DNA of 64,000 nucleotides from Streptomyces seoulensis. GTDB lineage: Bacteria > Actinomycetota > Actinomycetes > Streptomycetales > Streptomycetaceae. Location: positions 8,140,353-8,204,352 of the forward strand of contig CP054936.1 of assembly GCA_013364255.1 (NCBI GenBank), read 5' to 3'. Shown here one piece after another: positions 41,190-49,895 of this stretch (positions are counted from its first letter, which is position 1; each line of letters begins with the position of its first letter). The notes under the pieces were generated by a model. That model saw only the letters and a list, made by a program, of their open reading frames with translations. It had not been told where the DNA came from and searched no databases. Made by a program: the position numbers and the translations under genes.

Positions 41190-42719
41190 ATGAGACGCTC
41201 CCGGTACAGACTCAGGTGGACGCTCGCCACCGTGGCCGCGTCCGCCGCCCTGCTCGGCACACCCGCGGCAGCCGCCCCCGCGGCGGCGGGCCCGGACACC
41301 GCCGCGCCGGTGTCCGCCACCGCGCTCCCGCCCGACCTGGAGAGCATCCGGGCCGCCGAGGCCACCGCGCTCTACGGCGACGCGGCGGTGCGTCCGCTCG
41401 CCGACCGCAAGACCGCGCTGATCTCGCTCGGCGACAGCGAGATCTCGGGGGAGGGAGTCGGCTCCTACGAGGCGCCGACCAACGGCCCCGCCAACTGGTG
41501 CCACCGCTCCGGCGACGCCGCCATCCACCGCACCGGGATCCCCGCGGACCTCACCTACAACGTGGCCTGCTCCGGCGCCTACACCGGCAACATCCGCATC
41601 GGCGGCGCCAAGCAGTACGCCGACGAGCTGGTGCAGAGCGACAGCCTGGCCGTCAAGGCGCGCAACACCCGCATCAAGATGGTGCTGTTGGTGGCCGGCG
41701 CCAACGACGACCTCCAGTTCGGTCCCGTCATGACCGACTGCGTCGAGCGCTACCTGCTCTCCCAGGGCCCCTGCGAGTCCAAGTACGCACCCGGCTGGCA
41801 GGCCCGCGTCGACGCCCTGGTCCCCAAGGTCGAACAGACCGTGCGCGACCTCAAGACCGTGATGCGCGACGCCGGTTACGCCGACGGGGACTACAAACTC
41901 GTCGTCATGAGCTACCCGAGCCCCATCGGACCGGACTTCCGCGACAACCCGAACTTCCCCGGCAAGCTCGCCTGCGGCGGCCTCGGCTACGACTCGGACA
42001 CCGCCTGGGGACGCAACGTGGCGGTGCCCGCCTTCGAACGGGGCATCCGCGAGGCCGCGGCCGACGCCGGGGCGCTCTACCTCGACGACTCGCGCCTGTT
42101 CAACGGCCACGAGGTGTGCACGGAGGACACCTGGGCGCGCGGCCTCTACATCGACCTGTCCAAGCCCGGCCTGCCCGACGAGAACTCCGTACGCCAGTCC
42201 TTCCACCCCAACGCCCGCGGCCACGCGGCCTTCGCGACCTGCCTGACCCGCTTCTACGACTCCGGGCTGCGCGAGGGCGCGTGCGCGGACGTCAACTCCT
42301 CCGGCACCCCCACGCTCTTCCCGCAGGCCTGGGACGACGCCTACCGGCCGGTGCGCAACCAGGCCACCGGCGACTGCGTCGACGTCGACTCCTCGCAGAG
42401 CGCCAACGGCACCGCGGTGCTCGGCTGGACCTGCGGCGGCACCCGCAACCAGGACTGGTGGTACGACGCCGCCCGGCAGACCCTCCACACCGGACTGACC
42501 CAGGACCGGTGCCTGGACGTGCCGGGCGCCAAGTACCAGGCCGGCGCCGCGCTGATCATCTGGAACTGCTCCGGCGCGGCGAACCAGAAGTTCCTCCGCG
42601 ACGGCGGCACGGTCCGGCCGGCCGCAGCGACCGGGCTCTGCCTGACCCAGACCGCCGTCCGCCAGCCGCTGCGCCTGCAGAACTGCGACGGCTCGGCGAG
42701 CCAGCGCTTCACCTCGTGA
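41190..42719 (+). CDS. secreted SGNH/GDSL hydrolase with ricin-type CBM13
   Basis: 509 residues: signal peptide (1-30), SGNH hydrolase domain (about 70-375) and C-terminal ricin-B lectin domain (about 390-509). Block I is SLGDSEISGEGVGS with the nucleophile Ser, the Asn block is VAGANDD, and block V is SFHPNARGH with the catalytic His. The lectin part shows QxW-like repeats (RNQDWWY, ANQKFLR, ASQRFTS) and paired Cys. Together these suggest an esterase or lipase tethered to polysaccharide. The ATG at 41190 has AGGAGG five bases before it. A very strong terminator follows. Confidence 0.9.
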   Translation: MRRSRYRLRWTLATVAASAALLGTPAAAAPAAAGPDTAAPVSATALPPDLESIRAAEATALYGDAAVRPLADRKTALISLGDSEISGEGVGSYEAPTNGPANWCHRSGDAAIHRTGIPADLTYNVACSGAYTGNIRIGGAKQYADELVQSDSLAVKARNTRIKMVLLVAGANDDLQFGPVMTDCVERYLLSQGPCESKYAPGWQARVDALVPKVEQTVRDLKTVMRDAGYADGDYKLVVMSYPSPIGPDFRDNPNFPGKLACGGLGYDSDTAWGRNVAVPAFERGIREAAADAGALYLDDSRLFNGHEVCTEDTWARGLYIDLSKPGLPDENSVRQSFHPNARGHAAFATCLTRFYDSGLREGACADVNSSGTPTLFPQAWDDAYRPVRNQATGDCVDVDSSQSANGTAVLGWTCGGTRNQDWWYDAARQTLHTGLTQDRCLDVPGAKYQAGAALIIWNCSGAANQKFLRDGGTVRPAAATGLCLTQTAVRQPLRLQNCDGSASQRFTS

Positions 42720-42724
42720 CACGG

Positions 42725-42769
42725 GTCCGCGGACGGGACCGGTGACCGCGGCCGGTCCCGCCCGCGGAC
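42725..42769 (+). terminator. 17-bp hairpin terminator after the SGNH gene
   Basis: GTCCGCGG-A-CGGGACCGG (42725-42742) pairs with CCGGTCCCG-C-CCGCGGAC (42752-42769); only the central A-C pair mismatches. It begins six bases past the stop codon. Confidence 0.8.
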
Positions 42770-42872
42770 CGCGCGCGGCGCGGGCCCGCGCGCCGGGCGG
42801 CACACCTGAGAGCGGCGGACGCCGCCCGGTCCTGAGCGCGACGTCAGGAACCCGGCGGGCCGGCTCCGGTCG

Positions 42873-43421
42873 CTACCGGCGCCCGCCGAACTCCCAGTCG
42901 CGCACCTCGATGTCGGCGTACCGGTCCGGCGTCAGCACGGCGCGTGCGCTCGCCGCGTCCGGCGCCCGCAGCAGCGCCGCCGTGCCCAGCCAGGCCGCGC
43001 CGTCGTCGGACAGCAGCGGCCCGTACGCGATCAGCTCGTCCCGGCCGGGCGGCACCTCCAGGTCGGCGGCCGGGCCCGCGCCCAGGCCGAGCACCAGGTA
43101 GCGGCGGCCGCCGTCGCGACCGCCGGGAAACTCCCACATGGTGCGCCCCAGCGTGTTGCGCCACCGCCGCAGCAGCACGTCACGGTAGACCCCCGCCTGG
43201 TAGTTCGGCTCGTCGAAGGCGAACGCGCGGGCGGCCGCGGGACCGGGCAGGTCGACGATGTGCACGCTGCCGGTGGGCGTGTCGCCGTCGTCGGCGAACG
43301 TCGGGCCCCGGGCGATCAACTCCTTCGCGAACCGGTCCATGTAGGACCAGTGCTCTTCCGTCAACTCCTCGCGCAGCGCCAGGGAGCCGGACCGGTCACG
43401 GTGGTAGCAGAGGAACTCCAT
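42873..43421 (-). CDS. YCII-domain protein (two tandem copies)
   Basis: 182 residues forming two YciI-like ferredoxin-fold halves: FLCYHRDRSGSLALREELTEEHWSYMDRFAKELIARGPTFADD..TGSVHIVDLPGPAAARAF, then LVLGLGAGPAA..DELIAYGPLLSDDGAAWLGTAALLRAPDAASARAVL. Each half keeps the HxYMD/GPLxxDDG type pattern; the second lacks the His. The function of the family is mostly unknown (YciI-like, sometimes dehydrochlorination). The ATG at 43421 has a weak GAGAG upstream. Confidence 0.85.
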   Translation of the reverse strand: MEFLCYHRDRSGSLALREELTEEHWSYMDRFAKELIARGPTFADDGDTPTGSVHIVDLPGPAAARAFAFDEPNYQAGVYRDVLLRRWRNTLGRTMWEFPGGRDGGRRYLVLGLGAGPAADLEVPPGRDELIAYGPLLSDDGAAWLGTAALLRAPDAASARAVLTPDRYADIEVRDWEFGGRR

Positions 43422-43490
43422 GCCCGAAGGATCTCTCCGCGACGGCGACCGGATCGAGCGGGTTTTCGCCGACGGGATCGCGCGGCGCGG

Positions 43491-45884
43491 CTAGTTCATC
43501 CGCCCCAGCACCTCCCGCACCCGCCGTACGTCCCGCAGCCGCCGTTCGTACGTCGCGCCGACGGCGAGCAGCAGCAGTCCGGCCAGCGCGGGGAGCACCC
43601 AGTGGGGCAGGGCGTCGGCGACCCGCACCAGGTAGGGGGCCCACGCGTGCAGCGCGTCCAGCACGAGCACCGCGCCGCCCAGCAGCAGCGGCGCCCGCAG
43701 CCGGTGCCGGGCGCCCACCAGGGTCACCAGCAGCGCCGTCACGCCCAGCAGCCACGGCCGGACGGCGTGCGCGTCGGCCCAGGCGGCCGCGAGGCTCGGC
43801 AGCAGCGTGACGGTGAGACCGGGTCCGTACGCCACCCACGACGACGCCCGCGGATCGCGGCGCCGGCGCAGCGCGCCCAGCACGAGCGCCGGGACGGACA
43901 CCGGCACCGTGTACGCCTCCGGCGCCGTGACGCCCCAGGCCGCCAGCCGCACCCAGGCGGCCAGGGCGAACAGCGCGGTGGCCGCCTGGGCGGCGGGACG
44001 GCGGTCGGCGCGCACGGCCGTCCCGGCGGCGAGCACCGCGGCCAGGGCCAGCACCAGGGCCAGCATCGCCGGATCGCCGGCCGCCAGCCCGATCGCCAGG
44101 AGGACGGCGGCCGCACCCGCGGCCTCGACCGCCACCGTCGTGCGCGCGTCGGAGATCCGCGCGGCGAGCAGCGCCGCCACCGCCGGGACCACCAGCACGA
44201 GCAGCGCGGTGTGCTGCGCGCTCCAGCCCGCCGCCGCGCCCACCGCGCAGGCCAGCGCGGCGCCGTACCCGAGCGCGGCCGGCGCCGTCAGCGCCGACGT
44301 GCGCCGGGTGACCGACGCCGCCGCGAACAGCGCCGCGAGGACGGTGAGCACCCCCAGCGTCGCGGACCGCGCCGGCAGCGCGAGCAGCGCGAGCGAGACG
44401 GACGTGACGAGGGCGAGCAGCGACACGGCCGGGCCGGCGCCCTCCGTCGCCCGCCACCGCGCCGCCACCGCGAGCAGCGCCGCCGTCAGCAGCGCCTCCA
44501 CGACGAGCGCTGCCGGGTAGGGCGCGGCCAGCACCGCCGGGGCCACCAGCAGCGCGGACCATCCGAGGACCAGCACACCCGCCAGGGCCCTGGGCCGCCA
44601 CGCCGAATCGCGCACCACGACCGCGAGGACGACGGCGACGGCCGCCAGCACCAGCGGCGCCGCCGCCGGCTGCGGCGGCCACGGCGCGCCGACCGTCACG
44701 GCCTCCCGGGCACCGGCCGGCACGCCCGACCAGACCCGGGGCGCCCAGCCGGCCGGCCCCAGCAGCACCACGGCGAGCACGGGCAGCGCCCACAGCACCG
44801 CCAGACCCTGCACGGCGGCCGAGGCCAGGACGAGACCGCGCCGCACCGGCTCCGGCACCCGCCCGGCCCGTACCACCGCCACCAGGGCGATCCCCAGGGC
44901 GAGATGGACGGGCACCGTCCAAGAGGCCGGCAGCGTCGGACGGACGGTCCCGCCGAGCGCGGTGACGACCAGCAGACCGGCCGCGACGGACAACCCGACG
45001 GCGTGCCCCGCGGCACGCTCCCGCCGGACCGCCGCCAGCGCGACACCGGCCGCGAACAGCAGCAGCGCCGCCGCGGCCGCCCCGGCGCCCGGACCACCGG
45101 CCGTCCACGACAGCCAGGCCGCGCCCAGCACGCCCCACGCCCCCATGCCGTACGCGCCCACCGCGGCGCCGATCCGCGGCACCGCGGCCGGGGCGCGCAG
45201 CGCCACCGCCGTGTCGCACGCCGCCGTCACGAGCAGCGCGGCGGTGATCCCGTAGCGCCCCGCGTCGGCCGCCACCGCCGCCAGCAGCAGCGGGAGTTGG
45301 GCTGCGGCCAGCGCGGCCGGGAGCGGCAGTCGCAGCGCCGCGGTGCGCGGCAGCAGCCCGTAACCCGACCAGCCGGCCGCCAGCACCGCCGACGCCGCGG
45401 CCGCGTACGCCGTGCCGTCCACCCCGGTGAGGGCCACCGCGTGCAGCGCGTAGGCGTCGAGCACGGTGAGCGCCAGCGCGAGCCCGGCCACCGCCTCGGC
45501 CGTCGAGCGCAGGCCGCGCCCCAGCAGCGGCAGCGGAGCGGCCAGGGCGGCCGCCGTCACCGCGCCCAGCACCAGCGAACGTCCGGCGATCCCCAGGTGT
45601 CCCCAGCTGACCAGGGTGAAGGCGACCGCCGCGATGGTCAGCAGCAGGCCGCCCAGGAGCAGCAGCGTGTTCTGCACGCGCGGCGCGGTGGTCTCGGGGC
45701 GGGGCGAGGCGGGCATGGCCGCAGGCGGCACGAGACCGGGTCGCGCAGGCGTGGGCGTGGGCGCGGGCAGTCGGGCTACCAGCCAGGCCCGGCGCGCCCG
45801 CAACTGCGCGCGGCGGGCGTCCAGTCGCCACAGCTCGGCGTCGATGAGCCGCAGCTCCTCGGCCGGTGACGGAACGTGTGTCAT
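43491..45884 (-). CDS. large multi-TM membrane protein (SCO7613 C-terminal domain type)
   Basis: About 797 residues. The N-terminal 40 residues are a charged helix (AEELRLIDAELWRLDARRAQLRARRAWL), probably a coiled coil, followed by a Pro-rich linker and then more than 20 hydrophobic segments to the C-terminus. This is the pattern of the Streptomyces 'SCO7613 C-terminal domain' membrane proteins, of unknown function. The start is either the ATG at 45884, with CAGACT seven bases upstream (leaderless-like), or the ATG at 45920; neither has a ribosome site. A GTACTC dyad lies just upstream. Confidence 0.78.
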   Translation of the reverse strand: MTHVPSPAEELRLIDAELWRLDARRAQLRARRAWLVARLPAPTPTPARPGLVPPAAMPASPRPETTAPRVQNTLLLLGGLLLTIAAVAFTLVSWGHLGIAGRSLVLGAVTAAALAAPLPLLGRGLRSTAEAVAGLALALTVLDAYALHAVALTGVDGTAYAAAASAVLAAGWSGYGLLPRTAALRLPLPAALAAAQLPLLLAAVAADAGRYGITAALLVTAACDTAVALRAPAAVPRIGAAVGAYGMGAWGVLGAAWLSWTAGGPGAGAAAAALLLFAAGVALAAVRRERAAGHAVGLSVAAGLLVVTALGGTVRPTLPASWTVPVHLALGIALVAVVRAGRVPEPVRRGLVLASAAVQGLAVLWALPVLAVVLLGPAGWAPRVWSGVPAGAREAVTVGAPWPPQPAAAPLVLAAVAVVLAVVVRDSAWRPRALAGVLVLGWSALLVAPAVLAAPYPAALVVEALLTAALLAVAARWRATEGAGPAVSLLALVTSVSLALLALPARSATLGVLTVLAALFAAASVTRRTSALTAPAALGYGAALACAVGAAAGWSAQHTALLVLVVPAVAALLAARISDARTTVAVEAAGAAAVLLAIGLAAGDPAMLALVLALAAVLAAGTAVRADRRPAAQAATALFALAAWVRLAAWGVTAPEAYTVPVSVPALVLGALRRRRDPRASSWVAYGPGLTVTLLPSLAAAWADAHAVRPWLLGVTALLVTLVGARHRLRAPLLLGGAVLVLDALHAWAPYLVRVADALPHWVLPALAGLLLLAVGATYERRLRDVRRVREVLGRMN

Positions 45885-45928
45885 GGTTCGCAGTCTGGGC
45901 CGCGCCACGTCGTACGGCATGAGCGCGC

Positions 45929-45947
45929 GTACTCAGCGAGTACTCAG
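45929..45947. promoter_or_regulatory. GTACTC-AGC-GAGTAC dyad with a second half-site
   Basis: GTACTC (45929-45934) and GAGTAC (45938-45943) form a perfect 6-3-6 palindrome; GTACTCAG is also repeated directly at 45929 and 45940. It lies in the 200-base divergent gap between the multi-TM gene and the phosphoesterase gene and could control either. Confidence 0.55.
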
Positions 45948-46084
45948 GTAGCCGGATACCGCGCCACCTGTCGTTCGGTGTTCACTCGACGGCGACGTGG
46001 GTCGCGTATCGATAACGGGTCTGGACCCTTGTGCACCAGGCGCCCGGCGTCCCCGCCGGGCGCCGAGACCGGAAGGACCCTCCC

Positions 46085-47095
46085 GTGCAACGCAGAGCCC
46101 TGATCGCCACGACGGCCGGCGCCGTCGCCCTCGGAGCGCTCGCCCCCGCATCCGCCGAGGCCCGCACACAGCGCGGCGACGGCCCGCTGACCGCCTTCAA
46201 CGTCATCAGCGACATCCAGGGCGACCTCGGCGACCTGGCCACCGCGCTCAACGACATGCACGCCACCAACCCGCACAGCTCGGGACTCGCCGTGGCCGGG
46301 GACATCACCCCGCGCGGCTACGACGCCGAGTACGCCGAGGTGCGCCGGGTCCTGGCCCGCAACCCGCACCCGCGCGACATCGCCTGGGCCATCGGCAACC
46401 ACGAGTTCTACGTGCCGAAGTGGGCCGACCCCGACACCCTGGCCCAGGCCACCTGGCCCAACGGCGCCACCGAGGACTCGCTGTTCAGCAGCTTCCACCG
46501 GTTCGCGGAACGCGGCAGGGTCTACGCGGAGACGACGTTCGGCGGCATCCCCGTCCTCACCATCGGAACCGAGCGCTACATGCACTACCACGACCCGAAG
46601 CTGTGGGACGAGGTGTGGCTGAGCGAGGCGCAGTTCCAGTGGCTGGCGGACCGGCTGGACCACTGGGCGCGCCGGCGCCGGCCCGTCATGGTGATCACCC
46701 ACCACCCGCTGCCCAATACGGTCTCGGGCACCCGCAACAAGCTGTACCTGAGCGACTACCTCCAGGCCGACCGCCTGCTCGGTCTCCTCGGCCGCCACCG
46801 TGACGTGTTCCTCTTCAGCGGGCACACCCACTGGGACCTGGGACTGTCCGACTGGTACGTGCGCCGCGTGGTGCCCGGCACGGCCAATCTCGACGGCTTC
46901 TCGGTCGTCAACACCGGTGCCGTGCAGACCGGTTTCACGGACAACGGACAGGGCGGCGAGAACGCGGTCGACGGCGCCTTCAACCAGGGGCTCCAGGTCG
47001 AGGTGCACCGCGACCGCGTGGTCCTCAAGGCGCGCGACTTCGCCACCGGCACGTGGCTCAAGCAGGTCACGGTGCCGCTGGCCACCCGCATCTGA
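46085..47095 (+). CDS. secreted metallophosphoesterase (calcineurin-like)
   Basis: 336 residues. N-terminal export signal with an Arg pair (QRRALIATTAGAVALGALAPASAEA), possibly Tat. The two-metal motifs are in order: SDIQGD (Gln replacing the usual His), GDITPRG, GNHEF, ITHHP and SGHTHWD. It hydrolyses phosphomono- or diesters outside the cell; the substrate is unknown. The GTG at 46085 has GGAAGGA eight bases upstream. It faces the Tat phospholipase C gene across a perfect terminator, which suggests a local phosphate-scavenging pair. Confidence 0.9.
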   Translation: MQRRALIATTAGAVALGALAPASAEARTQRGDGPLTAFNVISDIQGDLGDLATALNDMHATNPHSSGLAVAGDITPRGYDAEYAEVRRVLARNPHPRDIAWAIGNHEFYVPKWADPDTLAQATWPNGATEDSLFSSFHRFAERGRVYAETTFGGIPVLTIGTERYMHYHDPKLWDEVWLSEAQFQWLADRLDHWARRRRPVMVITHHPLPNTVSGTRNKLYLSDYLQADRLLGLLGRHRDVFLFSGHTHWDLGLSDWYVRRVVPGTANLDGFSVVNTGAVQTGFTDNGQGGENAVDGAFNQGLQVEVHRDRVVLKARDFATGTWLKQVTVPLATRI

Positions 47096-47113
47096 GCGAA
47101 GTCCGCACCCGTC

Positions 47114-47145
47114 GCGGCACCGGAGCGTCCCCGCTCCGGTGCCGC
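47114..47145. terminator. 13-bp perfect bidirectional terminator
   Basis: GCGGCACCGGAGC (47114-47126) pairs with GCTCCGGTGCCGC (47133-47145), loop GTCCCC, in the 80-base gap between the convergent phosphoesterase and phospholipase genes. Confidence 0.8.
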
Positions 47146-47175
47146 CGCGCGCGGCCGGTGCGCGCCCGCGCGGGA

Positions 47176-49131
47176 TCAGGCCGGGTACACCCGCCCGGCG
47201 AACCGCCGCGCGAATCCGTCCCCGGTGTTCGCCGTGACCGTCACGTCGTACCGGCCGGCGGCCGTGCGCAGGGTGCCCGTCCAGCTGCCGCCCGCCGCCA
47301 CGGTGACCGTCTGCGCGGCGCCCCCGGAGGCGCCCTGCGCCGTGTTGGCGCCGACGGTGAAGACGGCGGACGCGCCACCGGCGTTGGTGAGCTGGACGGT
47401 GAGGGTGGCGCCGTCGCCGTTGTCGGTGACCTGGGCCTCCGGGTGGGCCTTGGCGGCGTCGCTCCAGGTGCGCACGTCGCCCTGGAAGCCGCGCACATAC
47501 CCGTCGGGTCCCATGAGGTCGACGTCGTAGAGGCCGCCGCCGTAGGTCTGGGCGCTGAAGTAGTCGGAGACCGAGCCGCCGGGCGCACACGTGTAACGCC
47601 ACTGCTGGAACGTGCGGTGGTTGACGGTGTACGCCGCGAAGCCGCCGCCCAGGCGGCCCTTGCCGGTGGTCTTGAACCAGATCCGGCCGGTGGCGGCGTC
47701 GGTCCAGGAAGTGGTGTCGAAGCGGTAGCCGAGCGGGAGCGCCGGGCGGTCGCCGGTCTCCTGGGGCGGCAGGGTGGAACTGGCGGGGGCCGTGGCGTCG
47801 GGCAGCGAGTCCTGCGCGTTCGCCTTGGCGACCAGCGCCTTGGTGTCGGGGAGGGTTCCGGGGAAGACCGACGGGGTGGACGCGAAGGCGAAGGCGGAGG
47901 TGAGGTCGCCGCAGACGGTGCGCCGCCAGGCGGAGACGTTCGTCTCCCTCACCCCGGTCCACGCCTCGACGAACCGCAGCACCGAACCGTGGTCGAAGGT
48001 CTCGGAGCAGACCTTGCCGCCGGTGCTCCAGGGCGAGATGACGGTCATGGGGACGCGCGGCCCCAGGCCGATGGGCTTGCCGCCGATGAACTCGTCCGCG
48101 GTGCCGGACGGCGCGACGGGCGGCACCACGTGGTCGAAGAAGCCGTCGTTCTCGTCGAAGTTGAGGAAGACCACCGTCTTGGCCCACACGTCCGGGTGCG
48201 CGGCGAGCGCGGCGAGGATCCCGGCGGAGTAGTCGGCGCCGTAGGCCGGCGGGTAGGACGGGTGCTCGGACTTGGCGGCGGGGGCGACGACCCAGGAGAC
48301 CTGCGGGAGCTTGCCGGCGGCGACGTCGGCGGCGAACGCGGCGATGGAGTCGGTGGTCTTGAGCATCCCGCGCTGGTACAGCGAGGAGGAGGTGGCGGCG
48401 CTCTTGAACCGGGTGAACCAGGCGAGGGGGTTGTCGTCGTAGTTGTCCGTCTCCTGGTACACCCGCCACGCCACGCCGGCCGCCTCCAGGCGCTCGGGGT
48501 AGGTAGTCCAGGTGTAGCCCTTCTCGCTGTTGTCGGTGACGGGGCCGCCGGCGGTGCCGTTGGGGTCGACCCAACCCGACCACTGGTAGAGGCGGTTGGG
48601 ATTGGTCGGCCCCTGGACCGAGCAGAAGTACTGGTCGCACAGGGTGAAGGCGTCGGCGAGCGCGAACTGCCAGGGGATGTCGGCGCGGGTGTAGTAGCCC
48701 ATCGACTTCGCGGTCTTCGCCGGGATCCAGTTGTTGTACAGGCCGTTGTTCCACGCGCTGTGCGTGCCGGACCAGGAGTGGTCGAGGTCGCTCACCCGCT
48801 GCGCGTCGGTGGTGGCGGTGTCCAGGTGCCAGGGCTGGAGCACGGAGCCGCCGGCGGGCCCCGAGGTCTTCTGCTGGAAGACGTGGGCGTTGGCGGGGAA
48901 GCGCAGCCGGGAGGTGTCGGCGAAGCCGCGGACGCCTCTGAGCGTGCCGAAGTAGTGGTCGAAGGAGCGGTTCTCCTGCATGAGGATGACGACGTGTTCG
49001 ACGGAGTCGAGGGTGCCGCCCGCGGCGGCCGCGCTCGCCTCGCGCAGAACGGCGGGCAGCGCGTCCAGACCCACGGCGGCGCCGAGGGCGCCGGCGGATC
49101 CGAGGAATGTACGGCGGTTGATGGGTGACAC
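47176..49131 (-). CDS. Tat-exported phospholipase C (phosphoesterase family)
   Basis: 651 residues. Twin-arginine signal NRRTFLGSAGALGAAVG at the start, then the PF04185 phosphoesterase domain: VILMQENRSFDHYFGTLRGVRGF (metal-binding Glu-Asn and Asp), ... DENDGFFDHVVPP with the second metal cluster. Two C-terminal DUF756-like beta domains follow, as in non-haemolytic, phosphocholine-preferring phospholipases C. It acts on phospholipids outside the cell and is classically phosphate-regulated. The GTG at 49131 has GGAGG five bases upstream. A PHO-box-like pair lies just before it. Confidence 0.93.
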   Translation of the reverse strand: MSPINRRTFLGSAGALGAAVGLDALPAVLREASAAAAGGTLDSVEHVVILMQENRSFDHYFGTLRGVRGFADTSRLRFPANAHVFQQKTSGPAGGSVLQPWHLDTATTDAQRVSDLDHSWSGTHSAWNNGLYNNWIPAKTAKSMGYYTRADIPWQFALADAFTLCDQYFCSVQGPTNPNRLYQWSGWVDPNGTAGGPVTDNSEKGYTWTTYPERLEAAGVAWRVYQETDNYDDNPLAWFTRFKSAATSSSLYQRGMLKTTDSIAAFAADVAAGKLPQVSWVVAPAAKSEHPSYPPAYGADYSAGILAALAAHPDVWAKTVVFLNFDENDGFFDHVVPPVAPSGTADEFIGGKPIGLGPRVPMTVISPWSTGGKVCSETFDHGSVLRFVEAWTGVRETNVSAWRRTVCGDLTSAFAFASTPSVFPGTLPDTKALVAKANAQDSLPDATAPASSTLPPQETGDRPALPLGYRFDTTSWTDAATGRIWFKTTGKGRLGGGFAAYTVNHRTFQQWRYTCAPGGSVSDYFSAQTYGGGLYDVDLMGPDGYVRGFQGDVRTWSDAAKAHPEAQVTDNGDGATLTVQLTNAGGASAVFTVGANTAQGASGGAAQTVTVAAGGSWTGTLRTAAGRYDVTVTANTGDGFARRFAGRVYPA

Positions 49132-49198
49132 GACGACCTCCGGTCGGGGCGGGGGATGCGTGGTCACCTTCGGGGCAGGCGGTGACGCCGGTCCCCGG

Positions 49199-49220
49199 CC
49201 GCGATGACGGGCTCGTGAAC
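49199..49220 (-). promoter_or_regulatory. possible PHO box before phospholipase C
   Basis: Read on the minus strand, two adjacent 11-base units GTTCACGAGCC and CGTCATCGCGG fit the PhoP direct-repeat form (GTTCACC-like), 68-89 bases upstream of the start codon. The second unit is degenerate. Confidence 0.35.
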
Positions 49221-49370
49221 ATCACCCGTCGTCCGCCCGGAAAGTACGGTCAACCAGGCGAAGATGAAGAAGACTTGGCACGCCCATGACCCGGTGGCGG
49301 CACGGCGCCCACCCCGGGGGCGGGACGCGCCGCGGCCCGGACGGCCCGGTCCCCCCGTCCGAGGAGCGCC

Positions 49371-49766
49371 TCAGATCCGCGCGTCGGCAGGTCGCTCCGG
49401 GAGCGCCCCCGCGCACGGCCCGGTGTCCGGCAGATGGGTCTTCGCCCACTGCGCCAGTTCCCTGAGGGCGGGCTCCAGGGCGGACCCGGCCTCGGTCAGC
49501 CGGTAGGAGACGCGGAGCGGAGGCCCCTCGTCGACCTCGCGCAGGACCAGACCGGCGGCGCCGAGTTCGGTGAGCCGGTCGGAGAGCATGCGCTCGCTGA
49601 TGCCGGGGATCGCCCGGCGCAGATCGGTGAAGTGCGCGGGCCGGCCCACCAGTACGGCCACGATCGGGCCGCTCCACCGCTTGCCGAGCAGCTGGAAGAC
49701 CCGGGTGATGCCGTCGTCCACCTGCGTGCACGCCGCGCTGTCGTGATTCCGCTCCGCCGCCGCCAT
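49371..49766 (-). CDS. HxlR-family transcriptional regulator
   Basis: 131 residues, the compact winged helix of HxlR/YodB/HypR: DDGITRVFQLLGKRWSGPIVAVL, HFTDLRRAIPGISERMLSDRL and ELGAAGLVLREV. A Cys lies at position 13, where redox-sensing members (YodB Cys6, HypR Cys14) carry their reactive Cys, so quinone or oxidant sensing is plausible. It is divergent from an azoreductase gene, matching the YodB-azoR arrangement. TACCCT (49773-49778) ends six bases before the ATG and there is no ribosome site, so it is a probable leaderless start. Confidence 0.9.
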   Translation of the reverse strand: MAAAERNHDSAACTQVDDGITRVFQLLGKRWSGPIVAVLVGRPAHFTDLRRAIPGISERMLSDRLTELGAAGLVLREVDEGPPLRVSYRLTEAGSALEPALRELAQWAKTHLPDTGPCAGALPERPADARI

Positions 49767-49772
49767 GGGAGC

Positions 49773-49778
49773 AGGGTA
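49773..49778 (-). promoter_or_regulatory. -10 element TACCCT of the HxlR gene
   Basis: TACCCT-N6-ATG on the minus strand, without a Shine-Dalgarno sequence. Confidence 0.5.
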
Positions 49779-49799
49779 CTACCCCAACGTGGAGCGGTG

Positions 49800-49856
49800 A
49801 AAAAAAGTAAGTCCCTATGTTAAATATAGTCGAGTACGATTCTTTAGCGGCTCGTC
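49800..49856. promoter_or_regulatory. A+T-rich divergent promoter with CTAT-N7-ATAG dyad
   Basis: This is the most A+T-rich patch of the window, between the HxlR and azoreductase genes. CTAT (49815-49818) and ATAG (49826-49829) form a dyad around GTTAAAT, a plausible HxlR operator controlling the azoreductase gene. Confidence 0.55.
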
Positions 49857-49895
49857 TCCCCGGCGGGCTGCCCGTCCTCATTTCTGGAGACAGAC

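Noticed and set aside
45960..46000. PHO box before the phosphoesterase gene
   Set aside because: GTTCGGTGTTCACTCGAC has one fair unit, but the neighbouring 11-base unit does not match the direct repeat.
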